64,000 nucleotides of DNA. It comes from RUG334 sp045599645. Its GTDB lineage: Bacteria > Muiribacteriota > Ozemobacteria > Ozemobacterales > Ozemobacteraceae. Below the pieces are notes generated by a model, which saw only the letters and a list, made by a program, of their open reading frames with translations, ran no database searches and was not told the origin of the DNA. Positions 42,863-51,002 of this stretch are shown one piece after another (the first letter of the stretch is position 1; every line of letters begins with the position of its first letter). Location: positions 124,001 through 188,000 of the forward strand of contig JAZRWI010000004.1 of the NCBI GenBank assembly GCA_045599645.1, in the 5' to 3' direction. A program made the position numbers and the translations under genes.

Positions 42863-43118
42863 TTCATAATTCATAATTCATAATTCATAATGCATAATTC
42901 ATAATTCATAATGCATAATGCATAATTCATAATTCATAATTCATAATGCATAATGCATAATGCATAATTCATAATTCATAATGCATAATTTTTTGGTTTT
43001 GATTGGATTTTTTGCTGCTTGGACTAGGTTAGTGGCAATGCCTGAATTGAGAATTGAGAATGGAGAATGGAAAATGGAGAATGGAGAATGGAGAATGGAG
43101 AATTAGTTTTATACTCGG
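42855..43118. repeat. Second composite heptamer repeat
   Basis: About 19 CATAATK heptamers (42855-42990), a linker with TTTGCTGCTT and TTAGTGGCAAT, then GAATGGA heptamers (43046-43100) and CTCGG at 43114-43118. The order and linker match 20361-20700. It occupies almost all of the gap between two genes of the paralogue family. Confidence 0.9.
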
Positions 43119-43125
43119 AGTAAAA

Positions 43126-43160
43126 AAAAGCATAAAGCTTTTGGGTGGCTTTATGCTTTT
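43126..43160. terminator. Bidirectional hairpin terminator
   Basis: AAAAGCATAAAGC (43126-43138) and GCTTTATGCTTTT (43148-43160) form a 13-bp stem with A-run and T-run flanks. It serves the minus-strand gene that ends at 43167. Confidence 0.88.
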
Positions 43161-43166
43161 GGTTTT

Positions 43167-43850
43167 TTAGAAGAGGTCGTTGCCGTTATCGCGGGGGAGG
43201 ATTTCGTTGTAGATTCTCATGCTGTTGGCAAGGAATCTTACTCTTTCTTCAGGCTTCATGAAGCCAGTCGCCTGAACAGCAAAGGTATCACCATGAGCTT
43301 CGTAGACATAAAGCTTCTGATGATTTTTAACAAAGGCATTTCTGACTCTGCTATCAAAGAATCTTCTAACCAGGCCTTCGTTAGTTCCCTGCAGAACAAA
43401 CTTATCTGAAAAAGTTTTGTCTTCTTTAAAGTTTATATCCTGTCCACCGAAAAGCTTTCCAAGGGTATCAAAGAACTTATTTTCTTCTCTGGCAAAAAAG
43501 TCCGGGAATTCTTTACCGTTAGAAGATAATAGGCAAACAGTATGTATATGTCTTGTAGAGTTTTTACCACTGCCAGTTGTATATGCAAAATCAAAGGTGC
43601 AAAAAGAGATACCGTTTCTTTCCCCGAGCAATAGAGCTTCAAATAACTTAGCGTGCCCTGTTGCATTTATCTTGAAATCATATTCTACTGGGAAGCCGGT
43701 AACTTCCTGCTTATATGCAAGTCCATTCATTTCTGCATATCGCTTTATGGTTTCCTGTCTTTCTTTGTTCTTTTTACTTTCCCAAACACTAAAACCAATG
43801 ATAATGGCAATAAAGCCTACAAAAATAATTACAGGTATAAATTGTTCCAT
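43167..43850 (-). CDS. Membrane-anchored paralogue family (QDIDF family) member 4
   Basis: The protein has about 227 residues from the ATG at 43850, which has GGAGG seven bases upstream; a TTG start at 43865 would overlap that site. It has one transmembrane helix (about 4-23), then the shared domain: F-F-A-R-E-E-N-K-F-F-D-T-L-G-K-L-F, G-G-Q-D-I-N-F-K-E-D-K-T-F-S, F-V-L-Q-G and R-V-R-N-A-F-V-K-N-H. It is divergent from pfaA, whose start lies about 290 bases away. The function is unknown. Confidence 0.78.
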   Translation of the reverse strand: MEQFIPVIIFVGFIAIIIGFSVWESKKNKERQETIKRYAEMNGLAYKQEVTGFPVEYDFKINATGHAKLFEALLLGERNGISFCTFDFAYTTGSGKNSTRHIHTVCLLSSNGKEFPDFFAREENKFFDTLGKLFGGQDINFKEDKTFSDKFVLQGTNEGLVRRFFDSRVRNAFVKNHQKLYVYEAHGDTFAVQATGFMKPEERVRFLANSMRIYNEILPRDNGNDLF

Positions 43851-44137
43851 ATCAAATCCTCCCAAAACATTTATTACATTTTATAATAAGCTTGATTAGT
43901 AGTAAAGATTTTGTTTTTCAACACTATTACAAATAAGAAATTAGACCCAAAATTTAATGTAAAAAGAAAAAACTTCAAAAAATTAAGGCAACGTGTTAGT
44001 ATTTCCCTCAAATAAAAATCTAACTCATAGCTGTTCGAGAGATTAGAAGCCTAATTTGCCGCAGAGGCCGATTAGAGCTATTTTCTCTCCTATTTGTTAT
44101 GTAATTGGTTACACATTCTATAAACAGGATATTCAAC

Positions 44138-47100
44138 ATGAAGCGCACACAAACATTTGAACCACTAGCAATAGTAGGCATGAGCTGCCTATTTCCAAAG
44201 GCCCAGTCTTTGCAGGATTATTGGGCAAATATAAAGGAAAAGGTAGACTGCATAAAGGAAGTTCCAGAAAGTCACTGGAAAAAAGAAGATTATTACAACG
44301 AAGACAAGAAATGTCCAGATCACGTATATACTACTAATGGTGGTTTCTTAGACCCTGTTGATTTTAACCCTGCAGAATGGGGAATAGCCCCATCAGATTT
44401 AGATTCTATCGATACTTCCCAATTGCTTAGCCTGTTAGTAGCAAAAGGTGCGCTTGCTGATGCCGGTTATGCTAACAAAGATTTTGATAGAGAGAATACC
44501 AGCGTAATTTTGGGCCTTACGGGCTGTCTTGAACTAGTTATTCCGTTAGGAGCCCGTCTTGGTCATCCTTTCTGGCGCAAGGCCATGCTTCATGCAGGTA
44601 TTGATGAAAACATCACCAATGAAGTAATGGATAGCATTGGCAAATGCTATGTAGGCTGGCAGGAAAACTCATTCCCAGGCCTTTTGGGGAACTGTGCAGC
44701 AGGTCGTGTTGCTAACCGTCTGAATCTCGGTGGCACCAACTGTGTTGTTGACGCTGCCTGCGGTAGTTCTCTCGGCGCTTTGAACATGGCTGCCATGGAA
44801 CTTTGGACTGGTAAGGCTGATATGGCAATTACCGGTGGTGTTGATACATTCAACGACATTTTCATGTTCATGTGCTTCTGCAAGACCCCTGCCCTTTCTA
44901 AGACTGGTCATGCAAGACCATTTAGTGCTGATAACGATGGCACTATTCTTGGTGAAGGCATCGGTATGGTCGTATTAAAGAGACTTTCTGATGCAGAACG
45001 CGATGGCGACAGAATTTATGCTTGTATCAATGCAATAGGAACTTCAAGCGACGGTAAGGGCAAAGCTCTTTATGCTCCAAGCGTTCCAGGCCAGGTAAAG
45101 GCTTTAAAACGCGCTTACGAACAGTCTGGTATTGATCCTCACGATGTAAGCATGATTGAAGCTCACGGCACAGGTACCGGTGCAGGCGACAAGGTTGAAG
45201 TAGACGCACTTAAGGAAGTTTATGGTGTATCAAGCACCAATAGACCATGGTGTGCTCTTGGTTCAGTAAAATCACAGATTGGTCATACAAAGGCCGCTGC
45301 TGGTTCTGCTAACATCATCAAAGCAGCTATGGCTCTTTATAACAAGGTTATTCCACCAACAATCAAGATTTCTCAGCCAGCAGCTTCATTAGCCGGTGAT
45401 GATATTCCATTCTATCTGCCAAATCAGCCAAGACCATGGATTACAGATGAAGGCAAGACCCGTCATGCCGCATTAAGCTCAATGGGCTTTGGTGGAAGCA
45501 ACTTCCACGTAGTTCTGTCTGAATACAAATCTGAAAAAGCGGAATACGACTGGGAAAGAAATGTTGAACTTATCACTATTTCCGGTTCTAATGCTTCAGA
45601 TATCAAGACAAAGCTCGAAGGCTTGAAGTCAGCTAAGGAAATCAGACGTTTTGCTGCAGAAAGCAGAAAAGCTTTCAATTCTGCTGACAAAGCCCGCCTC
45701 GGTTTTGTAATTGATGCAAACACAGAAATCGGGAAAATCGTTACAGACATCAGCAGTAAGCTCGATAGCTGTGAAGAAAAGGATTTCACACTTCCAAACG
45801 GCGCATGCTTCAGCACATTAGCAGAAGCTGGTAAAATTGGTATTGTATTCCCAGGTCAGGGTTCACAGTATCCTGGAATGGCACTTGGCTTGATGTGCGC
45901 TTCCCCAGCAGCATTCAATACTCTGGCAGAAGCAGACAAGCAGATTGGTAAGCTTGATGAAGCAGGAAACCATCTTGTAGACTTCATTTATCCAAGACCA
46001 AACTATGATGAAGCAAAGGATGCCCTGAATGATGGTAATCTTAAGGCAACTGACATAGCCCAGCCTTCTCTTGGTGCTATTTCTTTGGGTATGTATAATA
46101 CACTCAAGGATTTCGGAATCAAACCGTCAGGCTTTGCAGGGCATTCATATGGTGAACTGGTAAGCCTTTGCGCTGCTGGTCTCTTTGACAGTAAGGCACT
46201 TGCACTTATTTCCCGCAAACGTGGTCAGTTAATGGCCCAGGGCAATGGTGACCGCGGTGGAATGATTGCTGTTCTCGGTGGTCTTGATGATGTAAATGCT
46301 GTTGTTGCAGAAGAAAAGCTTGATCTTGTTGTAGCAAACCACAATTCCAACAAGCAGGTTGTTCTTTCTGGTCAGACCAGTGAAATAGAACGTGCTCAAA
46401 AAGCATTCAAAGCCAAAAAGATCAGAGCAACTGTTTTGAATGTAGCAGCCGCTTTCCATAGTAAATTCGTTGCTGATGCTGCAGCACCATTCTATGATTT
46501 CCTTAAAGGTTTTGAATTCGATAAGCTCAGCTACCCTGTTTATGCTAATACTACCGCAGACGTTTACCCTTCTAAGGTTGAAGAAGCCCGTAAGCTTCTT
46601 GGGAATCAGCTTGCAAACCAGGTTCGTTTTGTAGAAATAATCAAGAAAATGTATGCTGACGGCATCAGAACCTTTGTTGAAGTTGGTCCAGGCGCAGTCC
46701 TTACAGGTTTAATCAAGAATATTCTTGATGCCAGTGACTACAGAATTGTAACCTTTGACTCTTCTAAGGGAAAGAATTCATCAGTATTTGACTTCGGTAA
46801 GGTTCTTGCACAGCTCTCTGCCTATGGCTATAAGCTTGATATCGAAAAGTGGCAGAATGGTGCAGAATGGCTTGCCAACAATCCATTGAACACCAAGCCA
46901 ACAATGGCAATCAAGCTCTGCGGTGCAAACTACAGACCAAAAGCCCTCTTAGAACACAGAGCAGAAATAGAAAAGCCAGCAACAAGAAAGGTTGGCGATA
47001 TTTCTAAGGTAGTTGCAGCACCTGTTGCTCAACCAGCCCCAGTAGCAGCTCCAGTAGTACAGTCACCTGTTCAAGCTCAACCAATGTCAATGAATCAGAA

Positions 47101-50100
47101 TACAATTGAAGCATTGGCAGCTTTGCAGATTATGCAACAGGAAACAGCAGAATTGCACAAACGCTTCCTCGAAGGTCAGGAAATGGCTCAGAGAGCTTTA
47201 ATGGCCGCTCTTGGCGGAAACGTAGCTATGGCTCCAGCTATGCCAGTCGTAGCAACTCCAATGCCAACTGCGCCAGTAATGCCAGTTGCAGCGCCTGTTG
47301 TTACTACTGCACCGGTAAGCGTGGCTCAGCCTGTAGCACCTGCTCCAGTAGCAGCACCAACCCAGCCAGTTGTTAAGACAGCACCAGTAGCAGCAAAACC
47401 AGCAGTTCAGGCTCCAGCTGCTAACACGAACAAGATTAAGGAAGCCCTTATAGCTGTAGTATCAGAAAAGACTGGTTATCCAGCTGAAATGCTGAATATG
47501 GATATGGACATGGAAGCCGACCTCGGAATCGACTCTATCAAGAGAGTTGAAATCATGTCTGCTATGCAGGAAAGATGCCCAGAAGCTCCTGTTGTTCAAC
47601 CAGATCAGCTCGGTAATCTCAGAACACTTGCACAGATTATGGATGTTCTTACACCAGCTGGCTCAAGTGTTGTAGAAGCTTCAGCAACTGCACCTGTAGC
47701 AGTAGCAAGCAATAATGGCAATGCTTCAAAAATTAAAGATGCTCTCATTGCTGTAGTATCTGAAAAGACTGGTTATCCGGCTGAAATGCTGAATATGGAT
47801 ATGGACATGGAAGCCGACCTCGGAATCGACTCTATCAAGAGAGTTGAAATCATGTCTGCTATGCAGGAAAGATGCCCGGAAGCTCCTGTTGTTCAGCCTG
47901 ACCAGCTCGGCAATCTCAGAACTCTTGCCCAGATTATGGAAGTTCTCGCACCAGCAGGCGCAAGTGTTGCAGAAGCTCCAGTTTCAGCTCCAGTAGCACT
48001 TGCCAGCAATACTGGTAATGCTTCAAAGATTAAAGAATCACTTATTGCTGTAGTATCTGAAAAAACCGGTTATCCAGCAGAAATGCTGAATATGGATATG
48101 GACATGGAAGCTGACCTTGGCATCGACTCTATCAAGAGAGTTGAAATCATGTCAGCTATGCAGGAAAGATGCCCGGAAGCTCCTGTTGTTCAGCCTGACC
48201 AGCTCGGTAATCTCAGAACTCTTGCCCAGATTATGGAAGTTCTGATTCCTGCAGGCGCAAGCGTTGCAGAAACTCCAGTTTCAGCTCCAGTAGCAGTTGC
48301 CAGCAATAACAGCAATGCTTCAAAAATAAAAGATACACTCATTGCTGTAGTATCAGAAAAAACCGGTTATCCAGCAGAAATGCTGAATATGGATATGGAC
48401 ATGGAAGCCGACCTCGGTATCGACTCTATCAAGAGAGTTGAAATCATGTCTGCTATGCAGGAAAGATGCCCGGAAGCTCCTGTTGTTCAACCAGACCAGC
48501 TCAGCAACCTCAGAACACTTGCACAGATAATGGAAGTTCTTGCTCCTGCAGGTGTAAACGTTGCAACTGCACCAACAACTGTAGCAGCAACTTCAAATGT
48601 TACTGAAGTAACATTAGACGATAAACCAGCCGAAGATTTTGAATTAAAAAGAACAATCATAAAGGCTGTAGAAATCGGCAAAGCTGAAGGTCTGAAGCTT
48701 TTGAACAGCGGCGATAAGGTTGTTATCAGCAATGACGACATGGAACTTTCTATGGCATTGGCCAACAAACTAGCTGAAAACAAAATCAGCTCAGAAATTA
48801 TGAGTCTGGCAGATATAACTGCTGGCAAATTCCCTAAAGACTCAAAAGGACTTGTAATGCTGGCAGCTAAGCCAGAAAAAGCAGCCCTCAATCTTTGGGA
48901 AGACGCATCAATTGAATGGTTGAAAGACGCATTCATGGCAGTTAAGGAAGCCGGTGCTACTTTAAAGGCTAACAAAGGCGTTATAGCAACCGTTTCAAGA
49001 ATGGACGGTCACTTCGGTCTAGCTTCAATGACTAAGAATGCTGACCCGGTTCAGGGCGGTCTTGCAGGTATAAGCAAAACTACAAGATATGAATGGCCGG
49101 AAGTTACTTCAAAGGCTATAGACCTTGACTACCGCATGAAGGAAATAGATTCGGCTGCAAAGCTTCTAGCTGATGAAATTACAGTTTCAGCCCCAATGGA
49201 AGTTGGTTTAAGCAAATCTTCAAGAATAATGATTGAAGAAATCGAAGAACCAAGAGCAGAAAAAACAAGTGCTCCAAAGACCTTCCAGGAAGGTGATACC
49301 GTAATCGTAACAGGTGGTGCAAGAGGTGTTACAGCCCAGACAGCTATTGCTTTTGCTGAAAAATACAAAACAAATATGGTTTTGATTGGCCGTTCTCCAC
49401 TTCCAGAAGCAGAACCAGCCTGGTTAGCATCCCTTAAAGACGAAGCTGCCATTAAGCGCGCAATCATGGAAAACAGCGGCAAGAAGATTTCTCCGAAAGA
49501 ACTTGGAGCAGCCTACAAAACCGCTATGGCAAACCGCGAAGTATTAACCAATATAGCTAAACTAAATAAGATTGGAATTAAGGTTAAATACTATTCAGCC
49601 AGCGTTCTTGATGAAGAACAGGTTGCCAATGTAATTACTGAAGTTCGTAATGAATTTGGCAATATAGCCGGTATCATTCATGGTGCAGGCGTAAAGCGCG
49701 ATAAAAACATTGAAGACAAAACACGTGACCAGCTTGATGACGTAATCAACACAAAGGTTAAGGGTCTTAGAAATGTTCTTAAGGCAACCAACCAGGATAA
49801 CCTCAAAGCAATTGTCCTCTTCTCTTCCTTCTCTGGCAGACAGGGCAGAACAGGTCAGGTTGATTATGCCATGGCAAATGAAGTTCTCAATAAAGCAGCT
49901 CAGAAGCTCAAAGTATTGAGAAATGATTGTCATGTAATGGCCTTTAACTGGGGTCCATGGGATGGCGGTATGGTTGATGCTTCTCTCCGCAAAGTATTCA
50001 TCAATGAAGGAATTGGACTTATTCCTCTCAAGAAGGGTGCCAGATGCCCAATCGTTGAATTAACTAACGATAACGAAGGTGCTGTTGAAATAGGCATCAT

Positions 50101-50149
50101 CGGACTTATTGATGGAAAAGAGGCTCTGTCTTCATCAAAAAAAGCCTAA
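44138..50149 (+). CDS. pfaA: PfaA-type PUFA/secondary-lipid synthase: KS-AT-4xACP-KR
   Basis: The protein has 2003 residues from ATG 44138 (AGGA eight bases upstream); an in-frame TTG lies at 44105. Domains in order: ketosynthase (8-440, Cys208 in D-A-A-C-G-S-S, plus E-A-H-G-T-G-T and I-G-H-T-K-A-A); acyltransferase (567-885, Ser670 in G-H-S-Y-G-E); an Ala/Pro linker; four ACPs whose phosphopantetheine Ser are at 1133, 1232, 1331 and 1430 (each L-G-I-D-S-I-K-R-V-E); and a ketoreductase (1715-1990, T-G-G-A-R-G-V, Tyr1910). It builds polyunsaturated or related acyl chains iteratively. The ORF stops inside a 7-A run, yet the usual C-terminal DH continues in the -1 frame. Confidence 0.95.
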   Translation: MKRTQTFEPLAIVGMSCLFPKAQSLQDYWANIKEKVDCIKEVPESHWKKEDYYNEDKKCPDHVYTTNGGFLDPVDFNPAEWGIAPSDLDSIDTSQLLSLLVAKGALADAGYANKDFDRENTSVILGLTGCLELVIPLGARLGHPFWRKAMLHAGIDENITNEVMDSIGKCYVGWQENSFPGLLGNCAAGRVANRLNLGGTNCVVDAACGSSLGALNMAAMELWTGKADMAITGGVDTFNDIFMFMCFCKTPALSKTGHARPFSADNDGTILGEGIGMVVLKRLSDAERDGDRIYACINAIGTSSDGKGKALYAPSVPGQVKALKRAYEQSGIDPHDVSMIEAHGTGTGAGDKVEVDALKEVYGVSSTNRPWCALGSVKSQIGHTKAAAGSANIIKAAMALYNKVIPPTIKISQPAASLAGDDIPFYLPNQPRPWITDEGKTRHAALSSMGFGGSNFHVVLSEYKSEKAEYDWERNVELITISGSNASDIKTKLEGLKSAKEIRRFAAESRKAFNSADKARLGFVIDANTEIGKIVTDISSKLDSCEEKDFTLPNGACFSTLAEAGKIGIVFPGQGSQYPGMALGLMCASPAAFNTLAEADKQIGKLDEAGNHLVDFIYPRPNYDEAKDALNDGNLKATDIAQPSLGAISLGMYNTLKDFGIKPSGFAGHSYGELVSLCAAGLFDSKALALISRKRGQLMAQGNGDRGGMIAVLGGLDDVNAVVAEEKLDLVVANHNSNKQVVLSGQTSEIERAQKAFKAKKIRATVLNVAAAFHSKFVADAAAPFYDFLKGFEFDKLSYPVYANTTADVYPSKVEEARKLLGNQLANQVRFVEIIKKMYADGIRTFVEVGPGAVLTGLIKNILDASDYRIVTFDSSKGKNSSVFDFGKVLAQLSAYGYKLDIEKWQNGAEWLANNPLNTKPTMAIKLCGANYRPKALLEHRAEIEKPATRKVGDISKVVAAPVAQPAPVAAPVVQSPVQAQPMSMNQNTIEALAALQIMQQETAELHKRFLEGQEMAQRALMAALGGNVAMAPAMPVVATPMPTAPVMPVAAPVVTTAPVSVAQPVAPAPVAAPTQPVVKTAPVAAKPAVQAPAANTNKIKEALIAVVSEKTGYPAEMLNMDMDMEADLGIDSIKRVEIMSAMQERCPEAPVVQPDQLGNLRTLAQIMDVLTPAGSSVVEASATAPVAVASNNGNASKIKDALIAVVSEKTGYPAEMLNMDMDMEADLGIDSIKRVEIMSAMQERCPEAPVVQPDQLGNLRTLAQIMEVLAPAGASVAEAPVSAPVALASNTGNASKIKESLIAVVSEKTGYPAEMLNMDMDMEADLGIDSIKRVEIMSAMQERCPEAPVVQPDQLGNLRTLAQIMEVLIPAGASVAETPVSAPVAVASNNSNASKIKDTLIAVVSEKTGYPAEMLNMDMDMEADLGIDSIKRVEIMSAMQERCPEAPVVQPDQLSNLRTLAQIMEVLAPAGVNVATAPTTVAATSNVTEVTLDDKPAEDFELKRTIIKAVEIGKAEGLKLLNSGDKVVISNDDMELSMALANKLAENKISSEIMSLADITAGKFPKDSKGLVMLAAKPEKAALNLWEDASIEWLKDAFMAVKEAGATLKANKGVIATVSRMDGHFGLASMTKNADPVQGGLAGISKTTRYEWPEVTSKAIDLDYRMKEIDSAAKLLADEITVSAPMEVGLSKSSRIMIEEIEEPRAEKTSAPKTFQEGDTVIVTGGARGVTAQTAIAFAEKYKTNMVLIGRSPLPEAEPAWLASLKDEAAIKRAIMENSGKKISPKELGAAYKTAMANREVLTNIAKLNKIGIKVKYYSASVLDEEQVANVITEVRNEFGNIAGIIHGAGVKRDKNIEDKTRDQLDDVINTKVKGLRNVLKATNQDNLKAIVLFSSFSGRQGRTGQVDYAMANEVLNKAAQKLKVLRNDCHVMAFNWGPWDGGMVDASLRKVFINEGIGLIPLKKGARCPIVELTNDNEGAVEIGIIGLIDGKEALSSSKKA
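47434..48545 (+). repeat. Four tandem 297-bp repeats encoding the ACP domains of PfaA
   Basis: The phosphopantetheine-site codons (GAC-TCT) occur at 47531, 47828, 48125 and 48422, an exact spacing of 297 bases (99 residues). The DNA of the ACP cores is nearly identical, while the Ala/Pro/Val linkers vary more. ACP number in such synthases is known to affect product yield, and identical repeats allow copy number change by recombination. Confidence 0.95.
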
Positions 50150-50188
50150 AGGCATTCGACTTCGATTTAAACATCAAGGAGAATGCCT
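50137..50188 (+). promoter_or_regulatory. Candidate -1 ribosomal frameshift site joining KR to DH
   Basis: A run of seven A (50137-50143) reads A-AAA-AAA in the pfaA frame, a slippery heptamer. The zero-frame stop TAA is at 50147-50149. AGGCATTC (50150-50157) pairs with GAATGCCT (50181-50188), an 8-bp stem starting six bases after the run, the usual spacing for a stimulatory hairpin. A -1 slip continues into the DH frame and would give a fused protein of 2286 residues. The loop holds AAGGAG (50176-50181). Confidence 0.6.
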
Positions 50189-50205
50189 GGATAAAGTCAC
50201 ATGTC

Positions 50206-50997
50206 ATGAACGGCAAGGCTGTTCTTCCAATGGCTGTGGCTTCAGAATTAATGTGTCAGGCTGCTATTGCCAATAATCCTGAATTGGAATTCTTTGGCTA
50301 TAGTGATATGAAGCTTCTAAAGGGCGTAGTTCTGGAAAAAGAATCAGAATTGTTAAAGGTATTTGCTAGCAAAGCAGAACCACAGACTGACGGAACATAC
50401 ATTTCTCATGCAGAAATAAGAACTGACGGTGCAAAGTGGGAACATACCAATGCAAAAGCAGACATCGTTCTTACTCCCAAAAGCTTTTCTAAAAAGTCAC
50501 CAGAAGCTGTAATGATTAAATATAATCATACTTACAGTCGTTCAATTGAAGATGCCTACAAAGAATGTCTGTTCCATGGCGAATTTCTTCAGGCTATAAC
50601 TGAAGTAAACGGCTGGTCTGAAGAAGGTATGGTCGCAATTAGTGACACTTCAAAGCCGGTTGAAGAATGGTTTGCCAATTCAAGATTCACTAGCTGGCAA
50701 TCAGATCCATTGATGGTTGATGCTGCTTATCAGTTGATGATTCTTTGGACAACAGAAGTCTTTGGTGCGCCCTCACTTCCGAACTATGCAAGCAGCTACA
50801 GACAGTATATCAAGAGCTTTAACGGACAGCCTGTAATCATATCTGCAAAGGCTTCCAAGAAAGGATCCTCTGCTGCAACAGCTGATATTCAGTTCAGAAA
50901 TGTGGACGGTAATGTATTAGCAGAAATAAAGGGCTACGAATGTGCTGTTAGCGCTAATCTAAAGGAAGCCTTTAAAAATAGAACTATCGGAGCCTGA
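50206..50997 (+). CDS. Dehydratase (PKS-DH) module, C-terminal part of PfaA in the -1 frame
   Basis: The open frame contains a PKS-type double hot-dog dehydratase: A-V-L-P-M-A-V at the start, L-F-H-G-E-F-L-Q and the catalytic Asp in D-P-L-M-V-D-A-A-Y. The frame is open upstream from the TGA just before 50113, but it has no ATG, GTG or TTG before 50206. The catalytic His (codon 50200-50202, in S-H-V-M-N-G) and the conserved W-I lie upstream of 50206. A protein started there would lack the active His. PfaA proteins normally end with this domain fused to KR. So it is expressed by frameshift, or the A-run hides a deletion or assembly error. pfaC follows after five bases. Confidence 0.85.
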   Translation: MNGKAVLPMAVASELMCQAAIANNPELEFFGYSDMKLLKGVVLEKESELLKVFASKAEPQTDGTYISHAEIRTDGAKWEHTNAKADIVLTPKSFSKKSPEAVMIKYNHTYSRSIEDAYKECLFHGEFLQAITEVNGWSEEGMVAISDTSKPVEEWFANSRFTSWQSDPLMVDAAYQLMILWTTEVFGAPSLPNYASSYRQYIKSFNGQPVIISAKASKKGSSAATADIQFRNVDGNVLAEIKGYECAVSANLKEAFKNRTIGA

Positions 50998-51002
50998 ATG
51001 AA

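Noticed and set aside
43866..44137. Riboswitch or structured leader before pfaA
   Set aside because: Some short complementary segments exist (GATTAGAAGCC, GGCCGATTAGA), but no recognisable riboswitch core.
48487..48975. 162-codon minus-strand open frame inside pfaA
   Set aside because: Antisense shadow of the ACP-KR linker with typical Ser/Leu-rich composition.
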